A stretch of 64,000 bases of DNA, taken from NCBI GenBank assembly GCA_946902985.2, contig OX336396.1, positions 237,414,297 through 237,478,296 on the forward strand, written 5' to 3'. The position numbers and the translations under genes were made by a program. The notes beneath the pieces were generated by a model. That model was given only the letters and a program-made list of their open reading frames with translations. It searched no databases and had not been told where the DNA came from. Origin of the DNA: Meconema thalassinum (taxonomy: Eukaryota > Arthropoda > Insecta > Orthoptera > Tettigoniidae). Positions 10,422-20,549 of this stretch are shown here, piece after piece (within the stretch, counting starts at the first letter, position 1; each line of letters opens with the position of its first letter).

Positions 10422-11708
10422 CTAGAATTTCTTCACAGGCAGAGGAAGTCGTGTCTCGAAGGCCCGCTGGAGCATCTCCTGCTTTTTCTTAGATCTTTGC
10501 CTTTTCACTGGCAATATTTCTGCAATTGTCTCACTGTTCTCAGCAAGTGTGCGGGTAATGTACAGGCACTTTTCTCCCTTCACGAACTTGACTGAACGGA
10601 TGCCTTTAAAGGGAAATCGCTTCTTATTAAACATCACATCCTTATCAGCCGAATTGCTCTTCCAGTCTTGAAACTCACTATGGTTCAAAACATGACATAC
10701 GTATGGTCGAGGATTAGTTTTGGAATTTCTTATTATTGTTGGCCATTCACTTGGAGCCCAGATTGTAATTTTGCGGCACGCTGCTTCAATAGAGGCATGC
10801 ATTGAATCTACTGGCATGTACGTGTGGCCTGGAACAAGATACGTTATTTTGATTACCTGTATTGTTATGCATTCCTGCAACACTTGACTGAGGGTGTTAA
10901 TCACCTGCTTGTTCTTATTTTGTCCCGGACAAGAATCGCAATATAAATTTAACGTAGTGATTTCATTTCTTTCATCAACATGTTTTATGTACTTTTGAAG
11001 AATGGTGCAAACTTCGTTAGTTCCTCGTTTTCCATCACATTCTCCCCAGACATAAGAAAAGCCATTTCTAGTCGAACTCTCATAGAAACACAAATCGTAT
11101 ACAGCATACTTCCTACTGTAATACAACAACATGCTGTCTCCCATGGGTGTATTGAGTACCTTTTGTAGGTCAAATGATGTTGTAAGGACACTGGGGTCTT
11201 CTGTATGTATCTTCTGATCCTTTAGGAATATCTCTTCTACATGTTGCTTTTCTTTAAGGTGGATATCCAACTCTGATCTTTGTTCCACAGTTACACTTTC
11301 TTCTGGCATATTTTTATACTTTTCACAAGTGGAACATTTGTCTTTCTTTCGGGTGTGAAAGCCGACATTGAAGGATGTGTTGAATATCTTCTTAAACACT
11401 TGGATACTCACGGAATCAGTTGCTTGCTCTTTATACTGTCTGTATACATTCGAAATATTTTTCATTTCAGCTGGCAGATACTTTCGTGTTGTACTCTTCC
11501 TGCAATAATGTGAAGGTACCGCTGGCAACCGCATAATGAATTCCTTTACCCCTTTTACACTGCTATTCTTGCTTTTGTTATGTGGCTCATGGCGACCTCG
11601 CATATCTGGCTTAGCAACAATTAAATCTGTTGAATTTTCGCCAGTGTATCTAATAAGTTTCTCGGTTATAGCAAGCGTCTTTTGAAAAAATCTTAAACAT
11701 ACACGCAC
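10422..11708 (-). CDS. Putative DDE-type transposase, main exon
   Basis: An uninterrupted 428-codon frame, the main coding piece of the TIR element. Visible features are C-x2-C at residues 125-128 (a zinc-binding knuckle), an Asp in TTSFDLQ at 180, an Asp in LYCDSCPGQNKN at 258, and GHTYMPVDSMHASIE with His295, Asp301 and Glu308. These suit a DDE/RNase H-fold transposase that cuts and joins element ends. The C-terminus is basic (VKRQRSKKKQEML). Residue 1 is only the first Met of the frame; the true N-terminus is probably supplied by the frame at 11778-12344, so a frameshift or intron lies at about 11709-11777. Family placement by memory only (Sola2/DUF7869-like). Confidence 0.7.
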   Translation of the reverse strand: MRVCLRFFQKTLAITEKLIRYTGENSTDLIVAKPDMRGRHEPHNKSKNSSVKGVKEFIMRLPAVPSHYCRKSTTRKYLPAEMKNISNVYRQYKEQATDSVSIQVFKKIFNTSFNVGFHTRKKDKCSTCEKYKNMPEESVTVEQRSELDIHLKEKQHVEEIFLKDQKIHTEDPSVLTTSFDLQKVLNTPMGDSMLLYYSRKYAVYDLCFYESSTRNGFSYVWGECDGKRGTNEVCTILQKYIKHVDERNEITTLNLYCDSCPGQNKNKQVINTLSQVLQECITIQVIKITYLVPGHTYMPVDSMHASIEAACRKITIWAPSEWPTIIRNSKTNPRPYVCHVLNHSEFQDWKSNSADKDVMFNKKRFPFKGIRSVKFVKGEKCLYITRTLAENSETIAEILPVKRQRSKKKQEMLQRAFETRLPLPVKKF

Positions 11709-11777
11709 ACGCTCTCAATTAAGTGGCAAAAGGTAGTGCTTAGTGTTTGATTTCCTACTCTTGGCTTCTTCAACTCT

Positions 11778-12344
11778 TCATCGTTTCATTGGTACTAACT
11801 TTACATTACTTAAAATAAAGTTTTTTTTATCTAATCCAGATGAAAGCGTCCAATAGTTGTTACAAATTCTCTCTCTGTCTTCTTCTTTAAATTTGCTGCA
11901 TTCGTTACTGCAACTTTTACCGACACATGGATTATTACCTAACACACATTTTTGTGACACTTTCTTGCCCCTGGATGACAGATATTCCAGACCAAACAGA
12001 CTATTCTTCTTCGGCAATTCTTTTTTTGGGACTGATTTTTTCTTTCTCTTCCCACTTTGCCCTACAATTAGAGACTCACGACTCGTGGTTAAGTGTGATG
12101 TTCCATCTGAATCTTGGTCACTCACTTCAGATAGTTGCAGATCTATTGTCGGGTGTTCATTATTTGAACCACTGCCAAGTACGAATGAATCCTGGCCTTT
12201 GTCTTCCGGATGGAGACAATTAATGTGAGTTTCATTGCTTCCACTTTCATTAGTCAAATTGTCAGCTTCTCGAAAATCGCTCTCATGAATCACCGTTGTA
12301 CCACTATTAGGGCACATCTCATCACTTCCCAACACAGGCACCAA
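11778..12344 (-). CDS. N-terminal part of the DDE-like transposase gene
   Basis: A 188-codon frame immediately upstream (minus strand) of the 428-codon transposase frame. It has an acidic, Ser-rich start, a basic nuclear-localisation-like run (SGKRKKKSVPKKELPKKN, about residues 96-113), and a Cys cluster CVLGNNPCVGKSCSNECSKF near 133-152. The end, ERICNNYWTLSSGLDKKNFI, looks like the DNA-binding N-terminal part of the same protein. A 104-codon frame at 12290-12604 overlaps it in another frame and contains a good 3' splice-like TTTCTTTATTTCAG near 12570, so the gene may have an upstream exon. How the pieces join is not resolved. Confidence 0.6.
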   Translation of the reverse strand: MVPVLGSDEMCPNSGTTVIHESDFREADNLTNESGSNETHINCLHPEDKGQDSFVLGSGSNNEHPTIDLQLSEVSDQDSDGTSHLTTSRESLIVGQSGKRKKKSVPKKELPKKNSLFGLEYLSSRGKKVSQKCVLGNNPCVGKSCSNECSKFKEEDRERICNNYWTLSSGLDKKNFILSNVKLVPMKR

Positions 12345-13039
12345 TTCACGCTCAAACCATAGTCGAAATTCGTAGTTTCATTATTTTCAGTTCTTGTATC
12401 TTGGTCCACTGAAACACTCTGTAGATCAGAAGTTGTAATTCTAACGTGTCTTTGGCTTATCGCCTGTTCACAGTTCATTTCAATGTGCTCAGCATTCTCC
12501 CGCTGATTAATTGTATCTCTCAGTGGTCCACCAACTTTCTCCCTCTGAATAACGACATGCTGAAATGTTTCTGAAATAAAGAAATAACCTAAGTAATCAC
12601 TCATCTTTGATTAGCCACAAAGCTAAACAAAGCTGTTTTTATACCTACACTTTAACTATCATTGTGAGGCATTGCCAACTGGGTATTATAATAATGATGT
12701 CTACGGTCTACAACTTCAGTCAGGTATGTTTATCAAAGCATACGTAGGAAGGTATTCCAATTACTGTGCTTATCGTGGGTTTTGTTTCGGAACAAACTGG
12801 CATAACCATGAAAACTAGTTCTATCGTTATAATTAATTATATTTTACCAATTTTATGTTAATATTTAGTTTTTTATTATTAAGAAGCATGCACATACCTT
12901 AAATTATCATCGAGAGGAAATGTCAACACAAGCTATTGCAGTCTCCCACTCATCAACAATGCAGATAAGGTGTCCTGTGTACAAGAATGCATGCGCGGTA
13001 AAAATGAAAACAATGATAAACTCTTATTTTAATAGAATT

Positions 13040-13295
13040 CCATGGACATTCGCCCTTCTGATAGTAAGCACTTTTCACGTTCGCCTTTCTGGATGTGATA
13101 TTCGCCCTTTTGGCGACAAACATTTATCACATTCGCCGTTGTAACTTCTAAACAAAGTTATTTTCCCGCCGTTATTTTCGATACTAGACGTTCGCCCTTG
13201 TGGCAGTAGACGCATTTCGACCTATCGATATTAGAAATTACATAAAGTGAAAACCGCAAAAATTGGTCTATTCGCCCTTGTGGCAAAACACGGTC
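13040..13295 (-). promoter_or_regulatory. Subterminal repeat cluster of the TIR transposon
   Basis: At least six variants of TTCGCCCTTNTGGC occur within 250 bp of this end (about 13047, 13079, 13100, 13131, 13190, 13270). Related copies lie near the other end (about 9790, 9990, 10030). Arrays like this commonly serve as transposase binding sites; that role is inferred. Confidence 0.6.
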
Positions 13296-13375
13296 GATAT
13301 GTCGAAATTTTCCGGAAGTCGAAACATGGTACCCATTGCAATAGTTAGCTTTCTAATGAAATCTACCTCTGGTGT

Positions 13376-13757
13376 GTTCCTCAGTTTAGGGGCTGCGACA
13401 ACGCGGTCATCTAACCCCGTGTACTTTGGGTGAGTGTAGAATCTGTCTGATACACGGTGTGAATTGTAATGGCTGTATTAGTCTTAATTCATGTAAGTAC
13501 TGCAGACGGCCAATTTCAAGCAGTAGTTCCGAATGTTGCTACCAGGTACTACCGTCAACGACACCTAGCTGAGAACTTGGCTACTAGATGCCACCCCAAC
13601 CAGCAACTCGCAACGAACGTTGGAACTTCCCCTCCAAAGGAAAGCATACTGAGGGATTCTAGTGCTCTTAGAAAATCCGACGACTTCGGCCGGCTTTGAA
13701 ACCGCCACATTGGGCATAGACATTCAGCATGCTACCAGTTACGTCACCGAAGCCGCT
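13376..13757 (-). repeat. SINE E2, internally deleted form, inside X unit 2
   Basis: Same orientation and same internal deletion as 8753-9102. It directly follows the end of unit 1 (13375), giving a tandem junction. Confidence 0.8.
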
Positions 13758-13771
13758 TCCCACTTTGTCAG

Positions 13772-14292
13772 GCGGCTTCGGTGGTGTAGTCGGTAGCATG
13801 CTGAGCTTCTATGCCCAAGATACCGGGTTCAAACCCGGCCGAAGCCGTCGGATTTTTTAAGAGCGTTAAATATCCCTCAGTATGCCTTCCTTCGGAGGGG
13901 AAGTAAAGCCGGCGGTCCCATGTCATAGATTTATGGCATGTTAAAGATCCTTCCACTAATTGCACCTGTGTGAAGCTAAATTGGATAGGTTAAGAATGTA
14001 TGCAACGCTCTTAGGTTTCTATGTTCGTTGCCAAGAGCCGACTGCGGCGGCGTCTAGTAGCTCAGTTCTGAACTTGGCCTCGTAGTCGTTGACAGTGGCG
14101 CTTGGCGGCAAAAGTAGGAACTATCTGAAAAATTGTTAGTTGCAGTACTTAAATTAACAAACAGATAACACACACTAATACAGTCATCACAATTAACACC
14201 GGTTATCAGACAGATTCTACACACACCCAAAGTACACGGGGCTACATGACCGCGTTGTCGCAGCCCCTAACCTTTAGAACCAACCAACCAAC
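13772..14292 (+). mobile_element. SINE E2, full-length, inserted in X unit 2
   Basis: Head with box A (TGGTGTAGTCGG) and box B (GGGTTCAAACCCGG), a body with the sequence missing from the deleted form, and the E2 tail ending in AACCAACC repeats. The TSD is CACTTTGTCAG (13761-13771) versus CACTTAGTCAG (14293-14303). Uninterrupted X units read CACTTAGTCAG here, so this is a later insertion. Confidence 0.9.
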
Positions 14293-14303
14293 CACTTAGT
14301 CAG

Positions 14304-14999
14304 ATGGAAATACTGAATCTGATCTCGTGCAAGTGCGTTGTCATGGCAACGTCTGATGGCCCATGCCTCATCAATTTAGTAGTGTTGCCATGGCAACCAC
14401 TGATAGCTCTTAGCATTTTCTTATAATTCCGAAATCATTTTTCTCGTCCCATGGCGTAATGGTGGGTCATATCAAAAATTCTTTCAGACAAAAGTTTTAG
14501 GTAATTATTAGGGGAATATTGTCCATGTTGTACGGTTTTGATATTGTGCCTATTAAGAGAGATATGATTAATGTTTCCCGAAAAAACCACTTTTTTCCAC
14601 CCCTTTGGTCAATGGTTGGTGCTATCAAAAAACTTATTTGACATAAATTTTTGGCACTTATCCGACACATATTATGAACTTTGAATGGATTCGATATTTC
14701 ACGTATTAAGAGAGTTATAGCGAAATTTCACTTTTTCGAAAAAAGCCCCCCATTTTCACCCCCTTCGACCGATTTAGCCCAGTAACGAACTCGACCGAGA
14801 TTTTATAGGTATACATCTTCGGTAAAAAATTCGAAGTAATTGGTGCAAAATTACGGCAGTTATCGTGTCCACAAGAAACTGATATACATATATATATATA
14901 CATATATATATTTATATATAAACTTTTGAACTGACGGTGGTTTTGGGGTCTGGGGGATGTGAAACGCGAAGATATGTCGAAATTTTCCGGAAGTCGAAA
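14304..14999 (+). repeat. Body of X unit 2
   Basis: Collinear with the other three bodies, with an AT-run at about 14881-14922. It is truncated at about 14999, before the usual end (ATAGTTAGCTTTCTAATGAA), where a GC-rich repeat begins. Confidence 0.8.
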
Positions 15000-15160
15000 C
15001 ATGGGACCCATTGCAAAAGCGTGGTCGGAACATCACCCGTCTCCTCGCTGCCACAGTGTAGTGGTGGTAGGGGAAGAAGCGCTAGTCTGACTGCCCCCAG
15101 TGCTCCCCGAGCGCGGCCGCGCTCCCGGAGCGCAATGACTGGATAGCCCTGTCTAAAGTT
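15000..15160 (-). repeat. GC-rich repeat with perfect palindrome, second copy
   Basis: The minus strand resembles 7280-7440 (CAGGGCTATCCAGTCA...). It contains the 16-bp perfect palindrome GAGCGCGGCCGCGCTC at about 15109-15124, within a longer imperfect one. Unknown class. Confidence 0.5.
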
Positions 15161-15610
15161 ATACGGTAATTCAATATATGCATGAAATGTATTGTCTTGA
15201 TTCAAAGAACTGTCAAAATGAAATGGGTCTTGTGGAGGTCTTACTCGATTTGAAGTAACTAATCCATATCAATATCGTCCCTACAATCCTGGTATATACA
15301 GTAGGTATGATAATTTTAACTTGGTTCTGCTGTGAAACTCCCTGCACTATTGGACGTCTTCTGTTAACTTTATCACTAGAATGGTTGGTCGAATATTTTG
15401 GAACTGTCTTAATGTTTTAATTATCTTGTCAATGTCGTTAAGTCCAAAACTTCCGTGTTTATTTCACTTACTTAGCAGGTTTCAACAATTTAATAAGATA
15501 ACGAAGTTAATACGTAGAACCAAGCATTTTCCAATATGGTTAATGTTTTTGCCTCATAACTTATGTCTTTCATTTTCCTAGCTTAATTGACCCTTGTCCC
15601 ATATTTCCTT
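15161..15610. other. No recognisable feature
   Basis: AT-rich; nothing identified. Two box B-like strings just after it (15618-15655) are probably SINE C/F debris. Confidence 0.35.
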
Positions 15611-15679
15611 CGATTCCCGGTCAATGCATAACAGGGTTCGATTCCCACGTCAGCCATCTTATTATATTTAAAATATAAT

Positions 15680-16030
15680 ATAATATTTGTCGGGTCGGAC
15701 TACCAACCCCCCACGCTTGCAGGTTCGCTCCTGGCCGTGGTAAATTATTTTTGAAAGGCGAAAAAAATCTCGGCACGCGTGTCTTACTTTGTTGGCATGT
15801 TAAAGAACTCATTTGAATTCAGTAGGCCGTGTTCATAATGGAAAAATTCATCTCTGCATTTTCCGCCAAAACAAAGTTCCTCCTTTCTCTACTAGAAAGC
15901 GCTATAGTGTCAAGGAGTTAAGATATCTAACCACCTTGACTTTCATAGCGCTCCAAGGAACGACAAAAATTCGACATGCAAGCTGCCCTCTGGGCACCCG
16001 GTACCTGAGGCCATACGATAATATTTTTAT
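15680..16030 (+). mobile_element. SINE family A, copy 2
   Basis: Starts within the head (box B GGTTCGCTCC at about 15722) and runs collinear with 5880-6225 to CTGAGGCCATACGATAATA. A 5'-truncated or eroded copy. Confidence 0.75.
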
Positions 16031-16084
16031 GTTTAATGCAGCCAATGGGCATGGTGGGGTGTTTTAATGGAACGCCCGTAGGCT

Positions 16085-16815
16085 CCCCATCAAGTTCATT
16101 CTCAATTAGTTCTAACTTTGGCTACCAGAGATGCCACTGTCACTGACACCTAGCGGTGAACGTTGGAACTTGATAGAGCGTTTCTAACCAACTAACTCAC
16201 AAATTTAACTACACACTACCAATTGTAGTGGTAGGTTCTTTTACATGTCATTTATTATTATTTAGCGTATTGCTTTTTGTGCCGGGAGTGTCCGAGGACA
16301 TGTTCGGCTCGTCAGAGGCTGTAGCTGCTTCAAGCGGACACCCATAGGGTGAGATACAAGTTCCGTTCAATTTCAAGTAGTTCCAACTTTCGCTCCCAGA
16401 TTTCACTGATACCTAGTGGTGAACGTTGGAACTTTCATAGAGCGTTCCAACGAAATCTAACCTAGAAATTTAGCTTCACACAAGTTTAGTCTATGGAATG
16501 ATCTTTTACATGCCATAAATCTATGACATGGGACCGCCAGCTTTACTCCCCCCCCGTAGGAAGGCAATCTGAGGGATTTTTGACGCTCTTAAAAATCCGA
16601 CGACTTCGGCAGGGTTTGAACTCGCTATCTTAGACACAGAGACCATCGAAGCCGCTTAAATCCATGACATGGGCCCGCAGACTTTACTTCCCCTCCGAAG
16701 GAAGGCATCCTGACGGATTTTAACGCTCTTAAAAATCCGACGACTTTGGCTTGGTTTGAACCCGCGATCTTGGGCATAGCAGTTCAGCATGCTACCGACA
16801 GCGCCACCGAAGACG
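16085..16815 (-). repeat. Cluster of three minus-strand SINE E fragments
   Basis: 16090-16250 is a tail-side fragment. 16264-16655 is a nearly full E1-type copy with the AACATGTCC tail. 16656-16812 is another head with box B GGTTTGAACCC. They sit head to tail, suggesting repeated insertion or a local tandem duplication. Confidence 0.7.
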
Positions 16816-17101
16816 TCTTGAAAGTGGTTTCCCGTGTTTTTCCCCCATTTTTACTCAAGGCAAATGCTTGGATGGTTCCTAACTTTAGGCCACGGCCTTC
16901 TCCTTCCCCTATTTACAAATAAACACACCAGTACAGCCATTACAAATTCCACACACACATTCAAAAAATACGCGGGATTATAAGACCGCAATGTTGCAGC
17001 CCCTAAAATAAGCAACAACAGCATGTGAGATTCCACGTAAAAATTAAGGACCCGTGGCTCATGATCGAGAGAATAACAGCCACGTAAAACTACAAGCTTC
17101 C
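16816..17101 (+). repeat. SINE core fragment, E2-like tail fragment and SINE C tail
   Basis: 16820-16905 carries the shared core (GTGGTTTCCCGTGTTTTTCC, GGCAAATGC, AGGCCACGGCC). 16915-17005 resembles the E2 tail. 17010-17101 matches the 3' part of SINE C (GTGGCTCATGATC, ACTACAAGCTTCC). Confidence 0.6.
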
Positions 17102-17145
17102 TTATCTCCTGATGTTGGTGGTAATGATGCCTAATTATAATAAAC

Positions 17146-17235
17146 CGGTCGCGGTGGCCGAGCTCACTAACGCGCTACCTCGTGCCCCGCTGGTATCGGG
17201 GGAGCGTGGGTTCGAATCCCGCCTCTGCTGTCCTG
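17146..17235 (+). repeat. SINE family F head
   Basis: Box A-like GGTGGCCGAGCTCACTAACG and box B GGTTCGAATCCCGCC at about 17209. The head (CGCGCTACCTCGTG...GTATCGGG) recurs at 28790 (minus) and 63895 (plus). The body is missing here. Confidence 0.65.
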
Positions 17236-17549
17236 AAACTTAGTTATTGTACGATGTTTATTTAGATAAGATTAAATAAGATTGACACGTTAAACGTTTT
17301 GTAATCTAAGCATTGTAAGAATTTGTTCATAGACCGAAGTGTAATTCATACACATTGTACATTAACTATCCGTAAGTGACCGGATCTGATGATGATCGCT
17401 TGACGATCGAAACATGTCATCCTATAAGTACCCCCCCATTTTAAAACATAAAAGTGCGTTATTTTGTGATAAATATCTTATGTAATATTTCATTCAGGTT
17501 ACGTTGTATAAGTACTTGTTTTCCCGCCTATTTTGTAGTTGTTGTCGTG
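17236..17549. other. No recognisable feature
   Basis: AT-rich; nothing identified. Confidence 0.35.
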
Positions 17550-17735
17550 TGGCCTCCTGAGAGGCCGAGTGCAGGTCTTTCTAGTCGATGCCCATGGGTG
17601 ACCCGTGCGTCGAGATGAGAGATGGAATGGGTGAAGATGAATGAAACTGGGCAATGTTGTGGAAGGAAGTGGTCGTGGCCTGCCAGAAGGTGTTGAAAAT
17701 GGGAAACCACGGAAAACCATTTCAAGTACGGCCGA
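17550..17735 (-). repeat. SINE debris (family H-like tail and shared core)
   Basis: 17553-17640 resembles the plus-strand view of SINE H at 30975-31030 (GTCGATGCCCATGGGTGACC...). 17690-17730 (GGGAAACCACGGAAAACCATTT) is the reverse of the shared SINE core. Confidence 0.5.
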
Positions 17736-17959
17736 CGGTGGAGCTCGGTCACTCGCGTCTACCGAGTCAACAGAGAGCTTGGGCCCATGACCTTCCACTG
17801 CGCTCTAGCGAGCGTAGCCACTGTGCGCTCTCGGTTTTCCGCCTTATGTAATTGGCCATAAATTATGTGAACCAACTGGAAAGTTTTCTTTAATAGAATT
17901 AGACAACACTGAAAAATGGCTTCTATCACTTCAATTCTTTAGACAATTATAATAATAAA

Positions 17960-18600
17960 TTTTATTGCAGCCAATGGCTATACAGAATGTAACATCATGT
18001 TACAAGAGATAATTGCATTTGTATTCAGTCCTTTTTAAGTCTTACAGAAGTCTGTTAGAAAGGTTCCTCTGTTTTTGCACCACAGCAAATGGTATCGGTC
18101 TCAGTTTGACCCACATAGCTTGCACTTGCACTTGTCTTCAGGGTTATGGTACTTCTCTGTTATGCATATTCGGTGGTGAAACCCATGGACCGCTACTCTC
18201 GTCATTGTGTGTCGTAGGTCATAACTGGCTTCCGTCCAGTCCCTGTAGGTAGATCATCGCATCCTTGGCTAAGAACTCCGACCATATCTCTTGTTTCTTT
18301 TTGATGAGATCTCGTAGCAGTTCGTTATAGGCTTCGGTGGCTGGCAGGAGTAGGTCTAGACGAAGTTCGTCTATGCAGAATTATTCCTTTGTTAGCACGT
18401 AGGTGAGGCGTGAAGGTGTGTACTTCGATAGACTTAGTGCTCTTTTCAGGAAGTGAGCTTTGACTCTTTCTATGTCTTCTAGATTTTTCTTTTTTAGGTT
18501 CTTCCGTATCGCCTCTAGTCCAATTATCAACCCCCTGAAATGGATACACCTGCGAAAGAGCAAGTGGGTGAATGGGCCATTTGGAACATGGCTTCAAGAA
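17960..18600 (-). pseudogene. Probable degraded LINE ORF2 3' region
   Basis: On the minus strand, several frames show pieces such as KKNLEDIERVKAHFLKRALSLSKYTPSRLTY and DMVGVLSQGCDDLPTG. These look like the post-RT region of insect non-LTR retrotransposons. Stops and frame changes are frequent. Identification rests on general resemblance only. Confidence 0.4.
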
Positions 18601-18984
18601 AGGAAACAGTTCTGGTTAAGGTTAAGGCGAACAAGACGAGTCTCCATGAAACCAGCATGCATTCTCAGAAGTAAGGTAGTTTAATGAGACAACTCAACCT
18701 TCTATTATCCAGTGCTATTATATAGCCCGGTAATGTTGACTGTGTCATGTCCGCGGAATCCCTCCCAGGTCAGCAGTTCAAGGCGGCCCACATTTGATTT
18801 ACCGGTACGAAGATGAGCTTCACATGCTGTAACCTGGTGTAACGCGTACGCTTGTAAACTATCAGGCTGATAATAACACAAATCAACAAGCAAAACAATT
18901 CGTGTTGAGTTTATTATTTTATGCATACAGTATATTCTGACTGCCTACCTCGAACAGTAACCAAAAACGCCATTCGTCTCTACT

Positions 18985-19790
18985 TAGTATAAAACAAAGT
19001 CACCGATTCTTGAATGTCACGGGTAATCTCGAGAATCTCTGGATGGATTTTGATGCGGTTTTCACCATTCTGTAAAGGATATCTCGAGGAAGGGTTCTGT
19101 ACAAAATCATTTATTTATGATCAAAGGAAGCTAAGAAGTAACGATTTCAGTGAAAAAGTCGAAAAAAACCTGACGTCCGTGCGCTTTTTAAGCTTACGCT
19201 GGGCAAACCGTTAAAAATATCAATATATTATGAGTGTAAGAATTGTTCAGCTTGAAAAGTTCTACAAAAAAAATCCGCGAGAGCATATCTCTATCTTCAA
19301 TACATCGCCCACTATAAGTGTTTTTAAGATTTCATTTCTTCCAAAAATCTCCATTCAATTACTGATGCGACAGTTTACGAGCTACTGTACGTAGGGGCGA
19401 GCCTATCACCCCAGATACAGCCAGCAGCAAACTGTCGAGTCGTGTTGAGTTAAACACTTCAGAGAAGAGTGGTTGTGTTTGGAGTTTCCCTGGAAGTGCA
19501 AATCAGCTATTTTTCATTTCACCTGTGAACTTTTCGTTCCGCAAAATACACAGTCTAGTTAATATTCGACGGAAGGGGTATTTGTGTTTCATGCACCTCG
19601 CCATTCATAAATTACGTCTGACAAGAATTCTTTGCACATGCATCTCCATGATAATATAATTAATAGTCCAGTCAGTGATTTTCACCCATCACTCCGAGAC
19701 GTAAAACGGATATAGGTGCATTGACATCGACGAAAAAAGCGCTTATCACGTAATGCGTATTGCTAGTAATGAATAAAGTTTGCTTTTGTA
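18985..19790 (+). repeat. Dispersed repeat K, copy 1
   Basis: Matches 63141-63890 in inverted orientation over most of its length, starting at CTTAGTATAAA and GTCACGGGTAATCTCGAGAA and ending near the CACGTAATGC segment. No ORF. A DNA element of unknown class or an old non-autonomous repeat. Confidence 0.7.
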
Positions 19791-20313
19791 CTTTATGAAA
19801 TGATCATGTTTTGATGCCACCTTTGCACTGTACCCGTAAATCCGGAAAGTGGCCTGTTGGAATATCATTGCCCCAGCTGGATCGCCTATTTCTAACAGCA
19901 CCGGCCTATTACTACATTAGAAATCGCTCCCAACATGGCCTTTAGGGATTTACATACAGCAGTTACAAGAATATTGTGGATCAACAACGAACTACACGGG
20001 GCACACCTACCTTTTCTTACGTTCTCGGGGACTGGGAATTCAACTTCGCCTACAATACATCCACAATACTCTACTCCTTATATTTAAAATGAATCACACG
20101 TGAACAATGACAGATAACGAACTGAATAAATTTATTAACAATGGTAAACTAACTTAAATAAACAAAATAACAATAAACTAATCTAATAACAAAAGAAAAA
20201 TAAAACCACACAATCATACACATTTCCTTTCTACTACACATCTTACTACAATATCGTGTAAAAATATCAACATAAAAGCCTTGGCTGGATTAGGCCTACA
20301 CTACGTAAAAAGA
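19791..20313. other. No recognisable feature
   Basis: AT-rich; nothing identified. Confidence 0.35.
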
Positions 20314-20549
20314 AAAAGTCCTCTCGGCACGCCGGAAGGCGGAGGTAGATTTCACCGGACAAACTTGGAGATAGGCGAAAATAGGCAGAATATGCAGGTT
20401 TTCGTAGAAGGATCAGACCTCATTTATCGCGTGAAAGTATTTTATAATTTGAGATTAATTAACTTTGTTTTTCTTCATTTTAAACATATTTTAAACATTT
20501 TATTGTCTTATGGGGACGGTAACCTTCTTGTCCCTTGGAGTCCATTTTT

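Larger units (their letters stand above)
9782..13295 (-). mobile_element. 3.5-kb TIR DNA transposon with DDE-like transposase (Sola-like?)
   Basis: The ends are inverted repeats: ACCGTATTTCGCCAGAAGGG at 9782 and, on the minus strand, ACCGTGTTTTGCCACAAGGG from about 13294. Between them lies a minus-strand gene (10422-12604). The flanks (X body to 9781, X body from 13296) join exactly as in the uninterrupted X units, so both borders are known. No clear TSD is visible at this junction. The gene resembles transposases of the DUF7869/Sola kind from memory; superfamily assignment is uncertain. Confidence 0.82.
8420..14999 (+). mobile_element. Composite repeat X, locus 1 (left end + two tandem units, interrupted)
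   Basis: The left end (8420-8752) is shared with 20314-20549 plus 22049-22151. Two tandem units follow. Each starts with a minus-strand SINE E2 that has the same internal deletion, followed by a body of 0.7-0.75 kb with an AT dinucleotide run. Unit 1 is split at 9781/13296 by a TIR transposon; unit 2 is split by a plus-strand SINE (13772-14292). After removing the transposon, the unit period is about 1.1 kb, as at locus 2. The short inverted match AGGTAGATTTCA (8445) versus TGAAATCTACC at unit ends may be a terminal inverted repeat. Class unknown. Confidence 0.7.

Noticed and set aside
10422..11708. Host gene (intact 428-codon frame)
   Set aside because: It lies between terminal inverted repeats inside a mobile repeat, with an exact empty site, so it belongs to the transposon.
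15105..15130. Viral hairpin terminus (parvovirus-like)
   Set aside because: Only a short GC palindrome in a dispersed repeat. No viral coding sequence nearby on either strand.
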